In this document: positions 55,528 to 63,611 of the stretch, one piece after another
Layout of the letters: each line of letters starts with the position of its first letter
Numbering within the stretch: position 1 is the first letter of the stretch
Assembly: GCF_014337155.1 (NCBI RefSeq)
Contig: NZ_CP060632.1
Location: 1,681,001 to 1,745,000 of the forward strand
DNA: 64,000 bases
Source of the DNA: Wujia chipingensis
GTDB taxonomy: Bacteria; Bacillota; Clostridia; Lachnospirales; Lachnospiraceae
Direction of reading: 5' to 3'
Notes under the pieces: generated by a model
The model's database searches: none
What the model saw: only the letters and a program-made list of their open reading frames with translations
Told to the model about the DNA's origin: nothing
Program-made: the position numbers and the translations under genes

Positions 55528-56148
55528 TCATTGAAGGTAAATATCATTATCCACAATATACTTCAAATTACACCGATTTAGCATCCACTTCTTATTCCTT
55601 GCTCCATTTTGATATTGAACAATCTGCTCTTTTACCTCATCTGACAGTCCAACATATATTTGATGTGCTTTATCCTTAATTGCTTCCTGTCCTAAATGTT
55701 CTGCTATAAAATCAAGATGTACATCATACTTTTCAAACCCTTCAAAGAAGAGATATTGTACAGCCGAATGATAATTATTTTCAAATCTATGTACTAAGTC
55801 CATTGCTGTCTCTTGAAATCGTTTTTCTAATATATTCCTTGTTTCAAGCAACCTGCTTTCCGTTGATATATCATACCAATATCCATTCTCTGGCTGGTAA
55901 CTCATAGATGCCACAACATTATCGACTGGTAATTTTCCATACGTTTTATAGATAAGTCTCAACTCTGCATTTATCTCGATGCTTTGACCGGATTCATTCC
56001 ATTTTGAAGAAAAGAAATAAATTTCAAACACAATATCTTTCACGGTCTTCTTTAACACACCACTTTTAAGATACTTGAAACCAGTTATCTCCGACAGCTC
56101 CTGAATTAATCTTGTTTTTGCTTCTGCAACATTTAACATATCTTCCAT
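55528..56148 (-). CDS. Hypothetical cytoplasmic protein in the immunity array
   Basis: This 206-residue protein opens with AKTRLIQELSEITGFKYLKSG and then a beta-rich stretch (DIVFEIYFFSSKWNESGQSIEI), similar in style to DUF4304-type proteins; the second half is helical. Start with a GGAGAAG RBS. I cannot name the family. Confidence 0.6.
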   Translation of the reverse strand: MEDMLNVAEAKTRLIQELSEITGFKYLKSGVLKKTVKDIVFEIYFFSSKWNESGQSIEINAELRLIYKTYGKLPVDNVVASMSYQPENGYWYDISTESRLLETRNILEKRFQETAMDLVHRFENNYHSAVQYLFFEGFEKYDVHLDFIAEHLGQEAIKDKAHQIYVGLSDEVKEQIVQYQNGARNKKWMLNRCNLKYIVDNDIYLQ

Positions 56149-56158
56149 CTTCTTCTCC

Positions 56159-56287
56159 TTAGTATTTTAACACCAACATTAAGACAGTTCTATTACAACT
56201 ATCTATAAAATACTCGTATATCAATTCAGACAACGCATCCCTGCCAAGCTTAATAATCCGGCATTCATTTTCTTTCATTTCAACCAT
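56159..56287 (-). pseudogene. Truncated immunity-type gene (first 42 codons)
   Basis: The frame MVEMKENECRIIKLGRDALSE...YFID begins like a normal gene and soon ends out of phase after 42 codons (CNRTVLMLVLKY). Probably a gene front left after a deletion. Confidence 0.45.
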
Positions 56288-56308
56288 CTAGTCACAGTAC
56301 ATTTTCGT

Positions 56309-56755
56309 CTACATGTTTTTTAATGCTTCTGAAAAATCCTCTAATAGATTTATCCAGTCGCCATATTCAATGCCGGCAATATATAAATCTCCCCATGCCC
56401 GAATATGACAGTTACATACCATTCTACGTATAAGTTTCTCATCACACACATGCATATGCTCATATTGTTTCAGAAAATCATCTACTTCCTTCCATTGAGC
56501 ATGATTACTCTCCTTTAACAAATCTCTTATTCGCATTGCCATAGTCTTTAGATTTGATTCCACATTTGCCTCCTCTGAACCTAACCATTCTCCATAAAAC
56601 CATATATATGATTTCTCATACCAATCTTCATTATGAAGCTCTTCCATATATCCTATCTCTGGTAACTTTGTCACGATTGCATTATCCTTCAAATAGTAAT
56701 ATTCACTTTTATCTGCCAGATCCAAGTATTTTTCAAGTTCGACTAATACATTAAC
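56309..56755 (-). pseudogene. 5'-truncated gene related to the HEAT-like protein at 57.3 kb
   Basis: The open frame begins after a stop codon and reads LEKYLDLADKSEYYYLKDNA, matching the end of the 230-residue neighbour (LEKYLDLADESEYYYLKENA), then continues into about 115 different residues (YGEWLGSEEANVES; AGIEYGDWINLLEDF). No ATG or RBS exists; a TTG at 56725 is the only candidate start. It appears to be the rear part of a longer paralogue. Confidence 0.5.
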
Positions 56756-56767
56756 TAAGATATTATT

Positions 56768-57088
56768 TTAATCAATTTTTATAAAATATTTTTCATTACT
56801 ATATTTGTCGTTATCCGATTCGATATACAAAAAAATTTCATCTTCGGATTTCCATTCAACCTTAAAGTATACTGTTTCATTATATCCTGGTTTATTTGTT
56901 TCGAAAACCAATGTATCATCTTTAAAAATATATGGACGACTTACATAGTCATATCGTAGAGTTATAGAATAGTTACCACTAGGAGAATATATAACTTCAT
57001 CTCTACTTGTTTCATATTCAATTTCACTTGTCGTACATCCGGTTAATATAAATAATACTAATATACATAACACAGCGTTTTTTTTCAC
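56768..57088 (-). CDS. Small lipoprotein
   Basis: The GTG at 57088 has GGAGG 8 nt upstream. The 106-residue product has a signal peptide with lipobox ILTGC and a beta-rich mature part (YSPSGNYSITLRYDYVSRP; YFKVEWKSEDEIFLYIES). It could be a surface immunity lipoprotein. Family unknown. Confidence 0.65.
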   Translation of the reverse strand: MKKNAVLCILVLFILTGCTTSEIEYETSRDEVIYSPSGNYSITLRYDYVSRPYIFKDDTLVFETNKPGYNETVYFKVEWKSEDEIFLYIESDNDKYSNEKYFIKID

Positions 57089-57116
57089 CAGTTCTACCTC
57101 CAGTTCTGAGCTATAA

Positions 57117-57330
57117 TTATTCATCGGAAAATATAGTTTCAAGCTTTTCTCGGTCTTTATTGTGCATCGCCCCGAAAAATGTGTTTAAAATATCAAATTC
57201 GGTTTCACAGCCGAGATAATAGATTCCGGCAAGCAGACCTCCGCCGCCTGCTCCCTGTTGATCTTCTTCACATTCTTCAAAAATTGTGCGGTGTTGCCTT
57301 AAATTTTCTCTGCTGTCCTCTGGATTTGCT
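57117..57330 (-). pseudogene. Gene-tail relic
   Basis: An open stretch starting right after a TGA reads RENLRQHRTIFEECEEDQQ, then GLLAGIYYLGCETEFDIL and NKDREKLETIFSDE before its stop. No start codon. It has the look of the last 70 residues of a lost protein, and it ends just inside the lipoprotein gene's upstream region. Confidence 0.45.
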
Positions 57331-57341
57331 TCGAATCATAT

Positions 57342-58034
57342 TTATTGACATTTCACTTCCCCATGTTCCATACTCTTGCGTATTTCCCTTGCATTTTCCT
57401 TCAAATAGTAATATTCGCTTTCATCCGCCAAATCCAGGTACTTTTCCAACTTGGTTGAATGAATCATATGCAGTACATGAAGCACCATTATTTTCTGATA
57501 CTCATGCCCAAAAGCATTATCCTTATATTTATCTCTCCACCAAAATTCTATTGCATACTCTTCCGCTTTGTCCGGATGAATATATGCTAATGATTTTAGT
57601 GCCATACGCTGTGTATATTCATCATCAACCTGTAGAAAATCGAATATCAAATCTTTTATTTCATCCTTGCCATGATAATCCTTTAGACTCTCTGCAAACT
57701 GCCACTTTGCATTTATATATTCAGTAAACAGCACCTTTTCACACAGTAAAGCATACCAATCAGGATATTTTAATAACACCTCTATAATACGACTGCATTC
57801 ATTATCTCTAGCAATTCCAAACAAGATATCATCAAGCATTTGCTCCGTAGCCTCATCGCAGGATGTATATTCTATTATTTCGAGAATAACCTTATACATA
57901 TCATCAAATTTATCTAATCCGATTTCCCATTCCCCGTTATCATTTCTTTCGCTCCAGTTGGGATATTTTTTATCTGCTTCTTTGACAAATTGAGCAACTG
58001 CTCTATGTAGTTTTCTTTCATAATCAGCAGACAT
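57342..58034 (-). CDS. HEAT-like helical immunity-type protein
   Basis: This 230-residue acidic all-helical protein has repeated helix pairs (DDMYKVILEIIEYTSCDEA; SRIIEVLLKYPDWYALL; RMALKSLAYIHPDKAEEY), consistent with a HEAT-repeat fold. Such proteins occur as immunity factors in polymorphic-toxin clusters. Its final part is shared with the truncated gene at 56.3-56.8 kb. Confidence 0.65.
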   Translation of the reverse strand: MSADYERKLHRAVAQFVKEADKKYPNWSERNDNGEWEIGLDKFDDMYKVILEIIEYTSCDEATEQMLDDILFGIARDNECSRIIEVLLKYPDWYALLCEKVLFTEYINAKWQFAESLKDYHGKDEIKDLIFDFLQVDDEYTQRMALKSLAYIHPDKAEEYAIEFWWRDKYKDNAFGHEYQKIMVLHVLHMIHSTKLEKYLDLADESEYYYLKENAREIRKSMEHGEVKCQ

Positions 58035-58136
58035 AATGTACCCCTTTCATTTACCGATAACTTTTCATAAATGACCTGCTATTGCACGTTTCATAATATT
58101 CACATCATTTTCACAGCAGATCTATCATATACAAAA

Positions 58137-58796
58137 TTACACCAGGTAAGATTTCTTTCTTCCTAAATCTGTCACAAGATAAGGATTATCCTTTTTCATG
58201 GCATCAACAAGCGGCTTAACTTTAGTCGGATCTGCCTTAAGCATTTCATACTCTTCACTGGTTATACCTACGAATTGCAGGAAATCAACGCGACCATATA
58301 TTGTATCAATTCCCGGCACCTCTGTATCCTCCACTGCTAGGATGGCGGTAATCATTGAGTCTGCATCTGTTTTTATAGATTTTCCCATATTGGACATAAA
58401 ATGTCCGGGCTCAAACCAGCTTTCCTTTGTATAGGTGTATCTTCCAAGATTTCCAAGAAAATTTATCGCCCACATACAATCATCAGCATTATCAGCTTTC
58501 AGCTTAAAAGTCATCTCGTATCCCCATCGGCTATATTCTCCACCGAAAGCTTCCTCATCAGCATAAAGCTCTGTCATACCAAATGTTACAATATGCCTGT
58601 GTCCATGTGGCGACTTGTAAATTGAATATCCATCAATATATTCCGAACCGCCAAACATTGCTCTTGCCTCAAAATTAGAGCCATAATGATTTGGCTCCTG
58701 ACCAGGATAACATTTAGCAAATGCTTCCTCAATGGCATCCCATCCAGGTGCATATTCTTCATCCTTAGCATTCTCTCTGAATTCTTCTATAGTCAT
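58137..58796 (-). CDS. SUFU-domain (suppressor of fused-like) immunity protein
   Basis: This 219-residue protein matches the bacterial SUFU family, widely found as immunity proteins. Indicators are GWDAIEEAFAKCYPGQEP at the start, IVTFGMTELYADEEAFGGE and the central GYEMTFKLKA. The ATG at 58796 has GGGAGG; an in-frame ATA/ATG further up has none. Confidence 0.85.
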   Translation of the reverse strand: MTIEEFRENAKDEEYAPGWDAIEEAFAKCYPGQEPNHYGSNFEARAMFGGSEYIDGYSIYKSPHGHRHIVTFGMTELYADEEAFGGEYSRWGYEMTFKLKADNADDCMWAINFLGNLGRYTYTKESWFEPGHFMSNMGKSIKTDADSMITAILAVEDTEVPGIDTIYGRVDFLQFVGITSEEYEMLKADPTKVKPLVDAMKKDNPYLVTDLGRKKSYLV

Positions 58797-58935
58797 TTCT
58801 TTTTCCTCCCATACAATCACGAAACTTCAAGTTAAGCATAAATTCTCACACATTCACACTTATTATAACATAACATCTTCTGTTCACAATCTGAAATCTT
58901 ATCATTTATTCTTTCCCCATAAAGCTCAGGAGCGA

Positions 58936-59240
58936 TTATCTCGCTCCCCTGCTTCTATCTACAGTTCTGACTTCCTCAACCTTATGATAACGCTTGCGGT
59001 AATCATACTCTTCCCGAAACTCATCATGAATTTCCATCTTGTATTGAATACTTGCAAGCTTAGCACCCACATAACCCATACGCTCTTTAAATGCTTTAAA
59101 CTCTGCTTCAAAATCATCCGTAGGTGCCGGAAGGATTCTTCTACACTTATATCATTTATCCCAACCACAGATTCTTCATTCCCCGCAACCACTTCATCAA
59201 TAACAGGAGTCTCCGTATATGATGAAACAGCCTCTTCTCC
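58936..59240 (-). pseudogene. Frameshifted gene-tail relic
   Basis: Frame A (VSSYTETPVIDEVVAGNEES) is followed, after what looks like loss of one A in a GAAGAA stretch near 59135, by frame B (TDDFEAEFKAFKERMGYVG, then YRKRYHKVEEVRTVD) ending at 58936. There is no start codon. It looks like the C-terminus of a mobile-element protein; family not recognised. Confidence 0.45.
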
Positions 59241-59500
59241 TACTTATTGAAATCTTCTATTTCCTTTCCGATGTGGTGTGGATGATATAGACAGGTAGTA
59301 CCGCTGGCTTGCCAACTCGTCAAAAATAAAATCAGGGTCCCCTCCGGTACCCTGATTTTATTTCCGCCTCATTGTCTTCGCCATCGGTGCTACCTGCTCA
59401 TGGGCTACGCCCCCGAGACCCCCGGACAGAAAAAATACCGGACCAATCAAAGGGCGGTCTGGCATTTTTCTGTCCTTTATCGCATTCGCTCCAGAGAAAT
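59240..59500. other. Non-coding, mobile-element-like stretch
   Basis: No convincing gene. It contains a perfect 15-bp hairpin (see next entry) and a GC-rich, C-run-rich block near 59405-59430 (GGGCTACGCCCCCGAG) unlike the AT-rich surroundings. A short open end (TCLYHPHHIGKEIEDF, stop at 59240) may be another gene tail. Confidence 0.35.
59324..59363. terminator. Perfect 15-bp hairpin
   Basis: AAATAAAATCAGGGT (59324-59338) pairs with 59349-59363 around a 10-nt loop, with T-rich ends on both strands. Probable bidirectional terminator. Confidence 0.65.
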
Positions 59501-59501
59501 C

Positions 59502-59547
59502 ATAGCCGACTTTGTAGCTGCTTATTTGAATAGTTACTGTCGGCTAT
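59502..59547 (-). terminator. Hairpin after the PIN toxin gene
   Basis: The arms ATAGCCGAC and GTCGGCTAT (9 bp) lie 17 nt after the toxin stop; the loop is 28 nt and no strong T-run follows. Confidence 0.4.
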
Positions 59548-59563
59548 TTAAGAAATTCCATTA

Positions 59564-59965
59564 CTACATTTCTAAAAATTCTGCTGCTGTCATTATCTTG
59601 GGATCTGTCACTCCCGATTCAAGAAAATCCTTATCTCCTGTAAGTAACACATCCGCTTTGGCATTTAATGCTGCTCGCAATATTGGTCTGTCCTTAACAT
59701 CACGAATCAGCTTTTCAGCATCTTCTTCCATTTCCGGTGTTGTTGCTACTTCAATGACTGACAGCGAATATGCAAGAAATTTCTCCAGCATGGAAATCTT
59801 AGTCGGAAATTTCCGATTAAAGATTCTCCATAGTTCTTCAATATTCTGGTCACAGATAATTCCCTTGTTTGGATAGGTAACTGCCTTTAGGTATGCCTTA
59901 TATGGCGTTCCATGGAAATTGAGCGCTGCTGAAATCAGAATATTGGTATCAATCAGTATTCTCAT
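59564..59965 (-). CDS. PIN-domain toxin of a type II toxin-antitoxin system
   Basis: This 133-residue PIN-family RNase starts MRILIDTNILISA (Asp6), with a mid-protein Glu (QNIEELW) and the C-terminal acidic motif LTGDKDFLE, the expected metal-binding set. Its start overlaps the antitoxin stop (ATGA). It would cleave RNA when the antitoxin is lost. Confidence 0.9.
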   Translation of the reverse strand: MRILIDTNILISAALNFHGTPYKAYLKAVTYPNKGIICDQNIEELWRIFNRKFPTKISMLEKFLAYSLSVIEVATTPEMEEDAEKLIRDVKDRPILRAALNAKADVLLTGDKDFLESGVTDPKIMTAAEFLEM

Positions 59966-60234
59966 AAACCCTCCACTTCTTCTCTTACCTCTCTTACAAG
60001 TGCGTCAATATCTTCCTCTGTTTCCAGACCACTCTTTGCTGCTTCTCCCTGCATACCGCCTTGAAGCATTTTCATAGCATAAACTGCTGCATTCATCATT
60101 ACAACCTGATCACCTTCACAAATCAGTGTTACTCTGTCTCCTGTTCCGATTCCAAGTTGCTCTCTGATTTCCTTTGGAAGAGTTATCTGTCCTTTGGACA
60201 TTACCTTTGCGTTATCTACTATCATGTTTGCCAT
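59962..60234 (-). CDS. AbrB/MazE-like (SpoVT-AbrB) antitoxin
   Basis: This 90-residue swapped-hairpin DNA-binding protein has MSKGQITLPKEIREQLGI near the N-terminus and an acidic tail that should bind the toxin. The ATG at 60234 has AAAGGAG 8 nt upstream. It is expected to repress its own promoter. Confidence 0.9.
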   Translation of the reverse strand: MANMIVDNAKVMSKGQITLPKEIREQLGIGTGDRVTLICEGDQVVMMNAAVYAMKMLQGGMQGEAAKSGLETEEDIDALVREVREEVEGL

Positions 60235-60260
60235 GTCGTTCACTCCTTTCAAAATCTTAA

Positions 60261-60320
60261 AAGTAGGGTATTTCCTACTTGCCCTACTTATAGTATATCC
60301 AGTTTTCATGATAATATCAA
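60261..60320 (-). promoter_or_regulatory. Toxin-antitoxin promoter and nested inverted repeats
   Basis: TTGATA (60315-60320), 17 nt and TATACT (60292-60297) on the minus strand. Immediately downstream AAGTAGGG (60261-60268) and CCCTACTT (60282-60289) form an inverted repeat, with a second nested AGTAGG/CCTACT pair, consistent with an antitoxin operator. Confidence 0.7.
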
Positions 60321-60335
60321 CTCCTTTTCAAAAAT

Positions 60336-60554
60336 TTACACACCAAACGAGTAATCCAGAAACTCATTCTCTTCCGGCTCCATTTGCTCCTGTTTTCCAG
60401 CTTCTATCGGCTGTTCATTGCTCTGTGTCGGTTCTGTAACAGGCTTTACACCCACCGGTGTCACAGCTCTCGGATTCCTGTGCTGATACGGATAAGACAT
60501 TATCCCTCCAGCCTGCAATCCCGCCTGAAAGAAAGCCTGCTGCATCTGATACAT
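60336..60554 (-). pseudogene. Short frame, probable gene tail
   Basis: The 72-codon frame is Gln/Pro/Glu-rich (AGKQEQMEPEENEFLDYSF) and has only a weak possible RBS. It probably represents the end of a truncated gene upstream of the toxin-antitoxin module. Confidence 0.35.
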
Positions 60555-61015
60555 GGCTGCACTTCAAAATATTAATTGTACTTTTATGTGTTCCCACACC
60601 CCACATCCAGAACGACCGAGACATTTACCCCGTCCGAAATCGCCTTTTTGTAGGTTTTCCGGTCACTCTATGAGAACATCATATGTCGTTCAAAGTGCCG
60701 GAAGTCGAGAAGTTTTACAAACTTCCCGACTCGCGGGCAGTCGTCGAATTCCGCATAAACACTGGCTTTACAGCCAGTTGTTTCTACGGAACTCTCCTCG
60801 TTGCCTTCGCGCAAATCAAGGATTCTTACATATCGACCCGATGTAGTGCAACTACCGCACTCGACATGGCTCGACTGGATACGCTGAATTTCTCGGCTGA
60901 TTTTAGGTTCAAGGGAATATATCAATAACCTTTTTCACACTTTCGCCGTTTATGGGAATATGTCCAATATTCCAGATATCTTTTCAGTTCAAAAGTGTCA
61001 CCAATGGTGTCACTT
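60555..61015. other. Region without a convincing gene
   Basis: About 460 bases with balanced GC. Both strands carry short frames, such as minus 60925-60668 with CGSCTTSGRYVRILDLREG and KFVKLLDFRHFERHM. None has an RBS or a recognised domain. Possibly a remnant of a mobile element. Confidence 0.3.
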
Positions 61016-62059
61016 TTACTTCTTTGCTTTTTCTTCTAACTCCAGCAGATACTTGTCATAGTCTGACATAAATAATCTGTCCTGCACAATCCGGTATTTC
61101 TCAAACTCCGTTTCGGCATGAAGCTTGGCTATTTCAGCAGAAACCTTCCCAGCGTCCTGCAAAATACCATAATCAAACATTTCAATAAAGCTGTTGAGTC
61201 TCTTCTCCCAGTCCTCCATAGTAAGAGGAATACGTCTTAAAGTCATGTTTTCTGCAAAATCCAAATACGCTGTTACCATACGGTTCAGCTGATGTAATTC
61301 ATTTTCACTCAGATAATTTTTTGCAATCGTTACATCACTTTTCTTAATCTTGCCATCCGGAGCATCCGCCCAGGTGGTAAGTCCCATATGTTCCTTTTGG
61401 TGGTCGGCTCGCTCCACAATCAATTCAGCAGCCGTGTGACCGTGAACTGCAAAATGCATTTTATTCTGAACTGTGGCATAGAATCTTTTCGTTGTTGCAG
61501 ATGTTTTGTCATAGTCTATCGCTGTGGCATAAATATCTGTGATTTTCTGATAGAATTTTCTTTCGCTTGCACGAATTTCCCTGATGCGTTCTAACTGCTC
61601 ATCAAAATACTTGTCTGTCAGATAAGTACCTCTCTTCAGACGCTCATCATCCATAACCCAGCCTTTAATGGTATAATCCTTTACGATACCATTTGCCCAC
61701 TTACGGAACTGCACCGCACGCTCATTATTCACCTTGAAACCGACAGCAATAATCATCTGCAGGTTATAATGATTTACTTCTCGCTGAACCTGACGAGAAC
61801 CCTCGGTTTGAACTATTCGGAATTTCCTAATAGTTGCCTCTTCTTCTAATTCGCTATCTGCGTATATCTTTTTGATATGCTCATTTATTGTAGGAAGAGC
61901 TACATCATAAAGCGTAGCCATCATTTTCTGTGTCAGCCATATATTTTCATCTTCATAGCGCATTTCAATGCTATCTTCCTGCTCTCCGACAGAAGCAACA
62001 TAGGTAAGATACTCTGCTGCGCTTGAACGAATGCTTATTTCATTTTTCTTTTTTACCAC
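61016..62059 (-). CDS. RhuM-family protein
   Basis: This 347-residue protein matches the RhuM/virulence-associated family: WLTQKMMATLYDVALPTINEHI, then FRIVQTEGSRQVQREVNHYNLQMIIAVGF split over the conserved block, and RFYATVQNKMHFAVHGHTAAE. The start is GTG (62059) with GGAGG 8 nt upstream. RhuM genes are common in islands and near restriction systems; the biochemical role is unknown. Confidence 0.9.
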   Translation of the reverse strand: MVKKKNEISIRSSAAEYLTYVASVGEQEDSIEMRYEDENIWLTQKMMATLYDVALPTINEHIKKIYADSELEEEATIRKFRIVQTEGSRQVQREVNHYNLQMIIAVGFKVNNERAVQFRKWANGIVKDYTIKGWVMDDERLKRGTYLTDKYFDEQLERIREIRASERKFYQKITDIYATAIDYDKTSATTKRFYATVQNKMHFAVHGHTAAELIVERADHQKEHMGLTTWADAPDGKIKKSDVTIAKNYLSENELHQLNRMVTAYLDFAENMTLRRIPLTMEDWEKRLNSFIEMFDYGILQDAGKVSAEIAKLHAETEFEKYRIVQDRLFMSDYDKYLLELEEKAKK

Positions 62060-62079
62060 CGTAACTACCTCCGATTATT

Positions 62080-62310
62080 TAGTCATTGTATGCGGGTCAA
62101 GATCCTCGTCCGTACACTTACTCACAATAGTTATCGCAACATGCCAACCAATATTCGCCTTGCCAAGAACATTGACACATACACATCTGTTTTGTTGCCA
62201 CAACACTGGCATACATTATTATCGAACTGAACTGCATCTAAAACTTTTTCTTTATCGTAAACATTGGGATGATATTTAAATATGGGTAATTTCAAAGAAT
62301 TATCATTCAT
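62080..62310 (-). pseudogene. Frameshifted CbrC-family relic
   Basis: From ATG 62310 the frame reads LKLPIFKYHPNVYDKEKVL and NNVCQCCGNKTDVYV, the N-terminus of CbrC (UPF0167) proteins with their CxxC pair, then ends at 62131 in foreign sequence. A second frame supplies QGEYWLACCDNYCE, so a frameshift or deletion broke the gene. Confidence 0.55.
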
Positions 62311-63040
62311 TTTTGTATCCTCTTCATCTTCACAACTACATCAACTCCGGACAGTTCTATACATACTCAGAAAACAGACCCCCACGAATCTCATAATCTC
62401 TTAATGCAACTTCCTTGCTACTCATAACCTCAGGATTCAGTTCGTCAGGCAGAATACAAAGCAGACATTCTTCATCCGACATCGGTAAGTCATATTTGGA
62501 AATGCCGTACTTTTCATTAAAAACCCTGCCATTTACCACATAAATTTTAGGATTCTCGTTCATAAGCAAGCGCTTCTGATTTAATGTTTCACTATAAAAT
62601 CGGTTATATAAAAAATCAAGCATCTCGTCACTTGGCTTTGAAAAGTAGCAAAGTGCAGTCTGGGAATCGAGCAAATCAAGAAATGCTATATCATTCACAT
62701 AAATAAGCTCACACCGTTTTGCACCATCTGGTACTTTGCAAAATGTGCGCTTCACGTGGTTTTTCCACAGACAGTAAATCCAGACATCGACATAAAACAA
62801 TAAAAATGCCAAAAAAAGTAAACCGAAGTATGTCAGGACACATGTACAACCAATAAACAAAACGATCATAGTTATAATAACAGCCACACCTTTTGCCGAG
62901 CCATATATATGTCGTCCAGATATCTTCCAAACACCATATGCTCATACGAAAACTGCTCCGTATTTTCTGCATTGATATTCAGGTCGCCCATAGCAATACA
63001 TAAAATCTGCGTAACTTTTCATAAATGGCCTGCTATTGCA
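62296..63040. repeat. Mosaic duplication of three immunity-array segments
   Basis: 62296-62912 copies 52767-53383 (same length, few mismatches). 62908-63013 copies 53747-53852. 63012-63040 copies 58058-58086. The first joint shares TATGT and the second TA, so the pieces were joined at tiny homologies. The source segments are in the same order and orientation. Confidence 0.85.
62357..62912 (-). pseudogene. 5'-truncated copy of the 269-residue membrane immunity-type gene
   Basis: The frame ending at 62357 is almost identical to residues 94-269 of the gene at 52828-53637 but lacks the first two TM helices. It is fused upstream to the tail of the 208-residue paralogue in another frame. An internal GTG/ATG start could still give a 176-residue product, but no RBS supports this. 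Confidence 0.7.
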
Positions 63041-63104
63041 TGGTTCATATCATTATTACAGTTTGCGCCGTCATAGTTGGTGCGCTCACATACATTGTAC
63101 CATA

Positions 63105-63365
63105 TCAACTGTTATTCATCATCCAAAAGCCCACAAAATTTTTATTCAATTCAAAATTCTTTCGGTTTACCAACTCTTTCAAGTAATTATTTACTGCATA
63201 CAAGTTTTGCATTCCACGATACACAAACCCTTTGTTTTTATACAGACACAGACCTCTTTTCCAACGGCCATACTTATCCATATCGGGAGTATCAGTAATC
63301 ACGTGATCATAAAATTGTGCACAGATTATTAATCTATCACTTTTGAACTTTTCTATTTTTATCAT
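63105..63365 (-). CDS. Small hypothetical protein
   Basis: This 86-residue protein begins MIKIEKFKSDRLIICAQ and is rich in aromatic and basic residues (YGRWKRGLCLYKNKGFVYRG). AGGAGG lies 4 nt before the ATG. It may be an intact small immunity-type gene or a shortened one. Family not recognised. Confidence 0.5.
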   Translation of the reverse strand: MIKIEKFKSDRLIICAQFYDHVITDTPDMDKYGRWKRGLCLYKNKGFVYRGMQNLYAVNNYLKELVNRKNFELNKNFVGFWMMNNS

Positions 63366-63470
63366 GTGACCTCCTAACTGATATCTATTAATCGCTCGAT
63401 TTTCACGGTCTTTTCCTTCAGGGATATTTTCCCGATTTTGAAGCCATATCTCTCCAGTTCCTTTTTATAG

Positions 63471-63560
63471 GTCAAAAAGCTCATCGAGAAGATCGCCGTC
63501 TTTGCCGACCACTTCACCGTGGAATTTAAGTCCGGCCTCACAATCGACATCGAAGCGTAA
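63471..63560 (+). pseudogene. C-terminal remnant of a site-specific serine recombinase
   Basis: The plus-strand frame after a stop codon reads KKLIEKIAVFADHFTVEF then SGLTIDIEA and TAA. This resembles the final beta segment of large serine recombinases of integrative elements. GC-rich codons differ from the neighbouring genes. Only about 29 codons remain. Confidence 0.5.
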
Positions 63561-63561
63561 A

Positions 63562-63603
63562 AAGGCTCCTCGCCACTGAACCTAATCAGTAGTGAGGAGC
63601 CTT
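63562..63603 (-). terminator. Terminator of the YhfC-like gene
   Basis: The arms AAGGCTCCTC and GAGGAGCCTT (10 bp) with an inner paired stem, followed by TTTTTACG on the minus strand. Confidence 0.8.
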
Positions 63604-63611
63604 GGTCTGTC

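Noticed and set aside
60683..60928. Plus-strand 81-codon frame
   Set aside because: No RBS, no family resemblance, and the opposite strand is equally open; reported only as an unresolved region.
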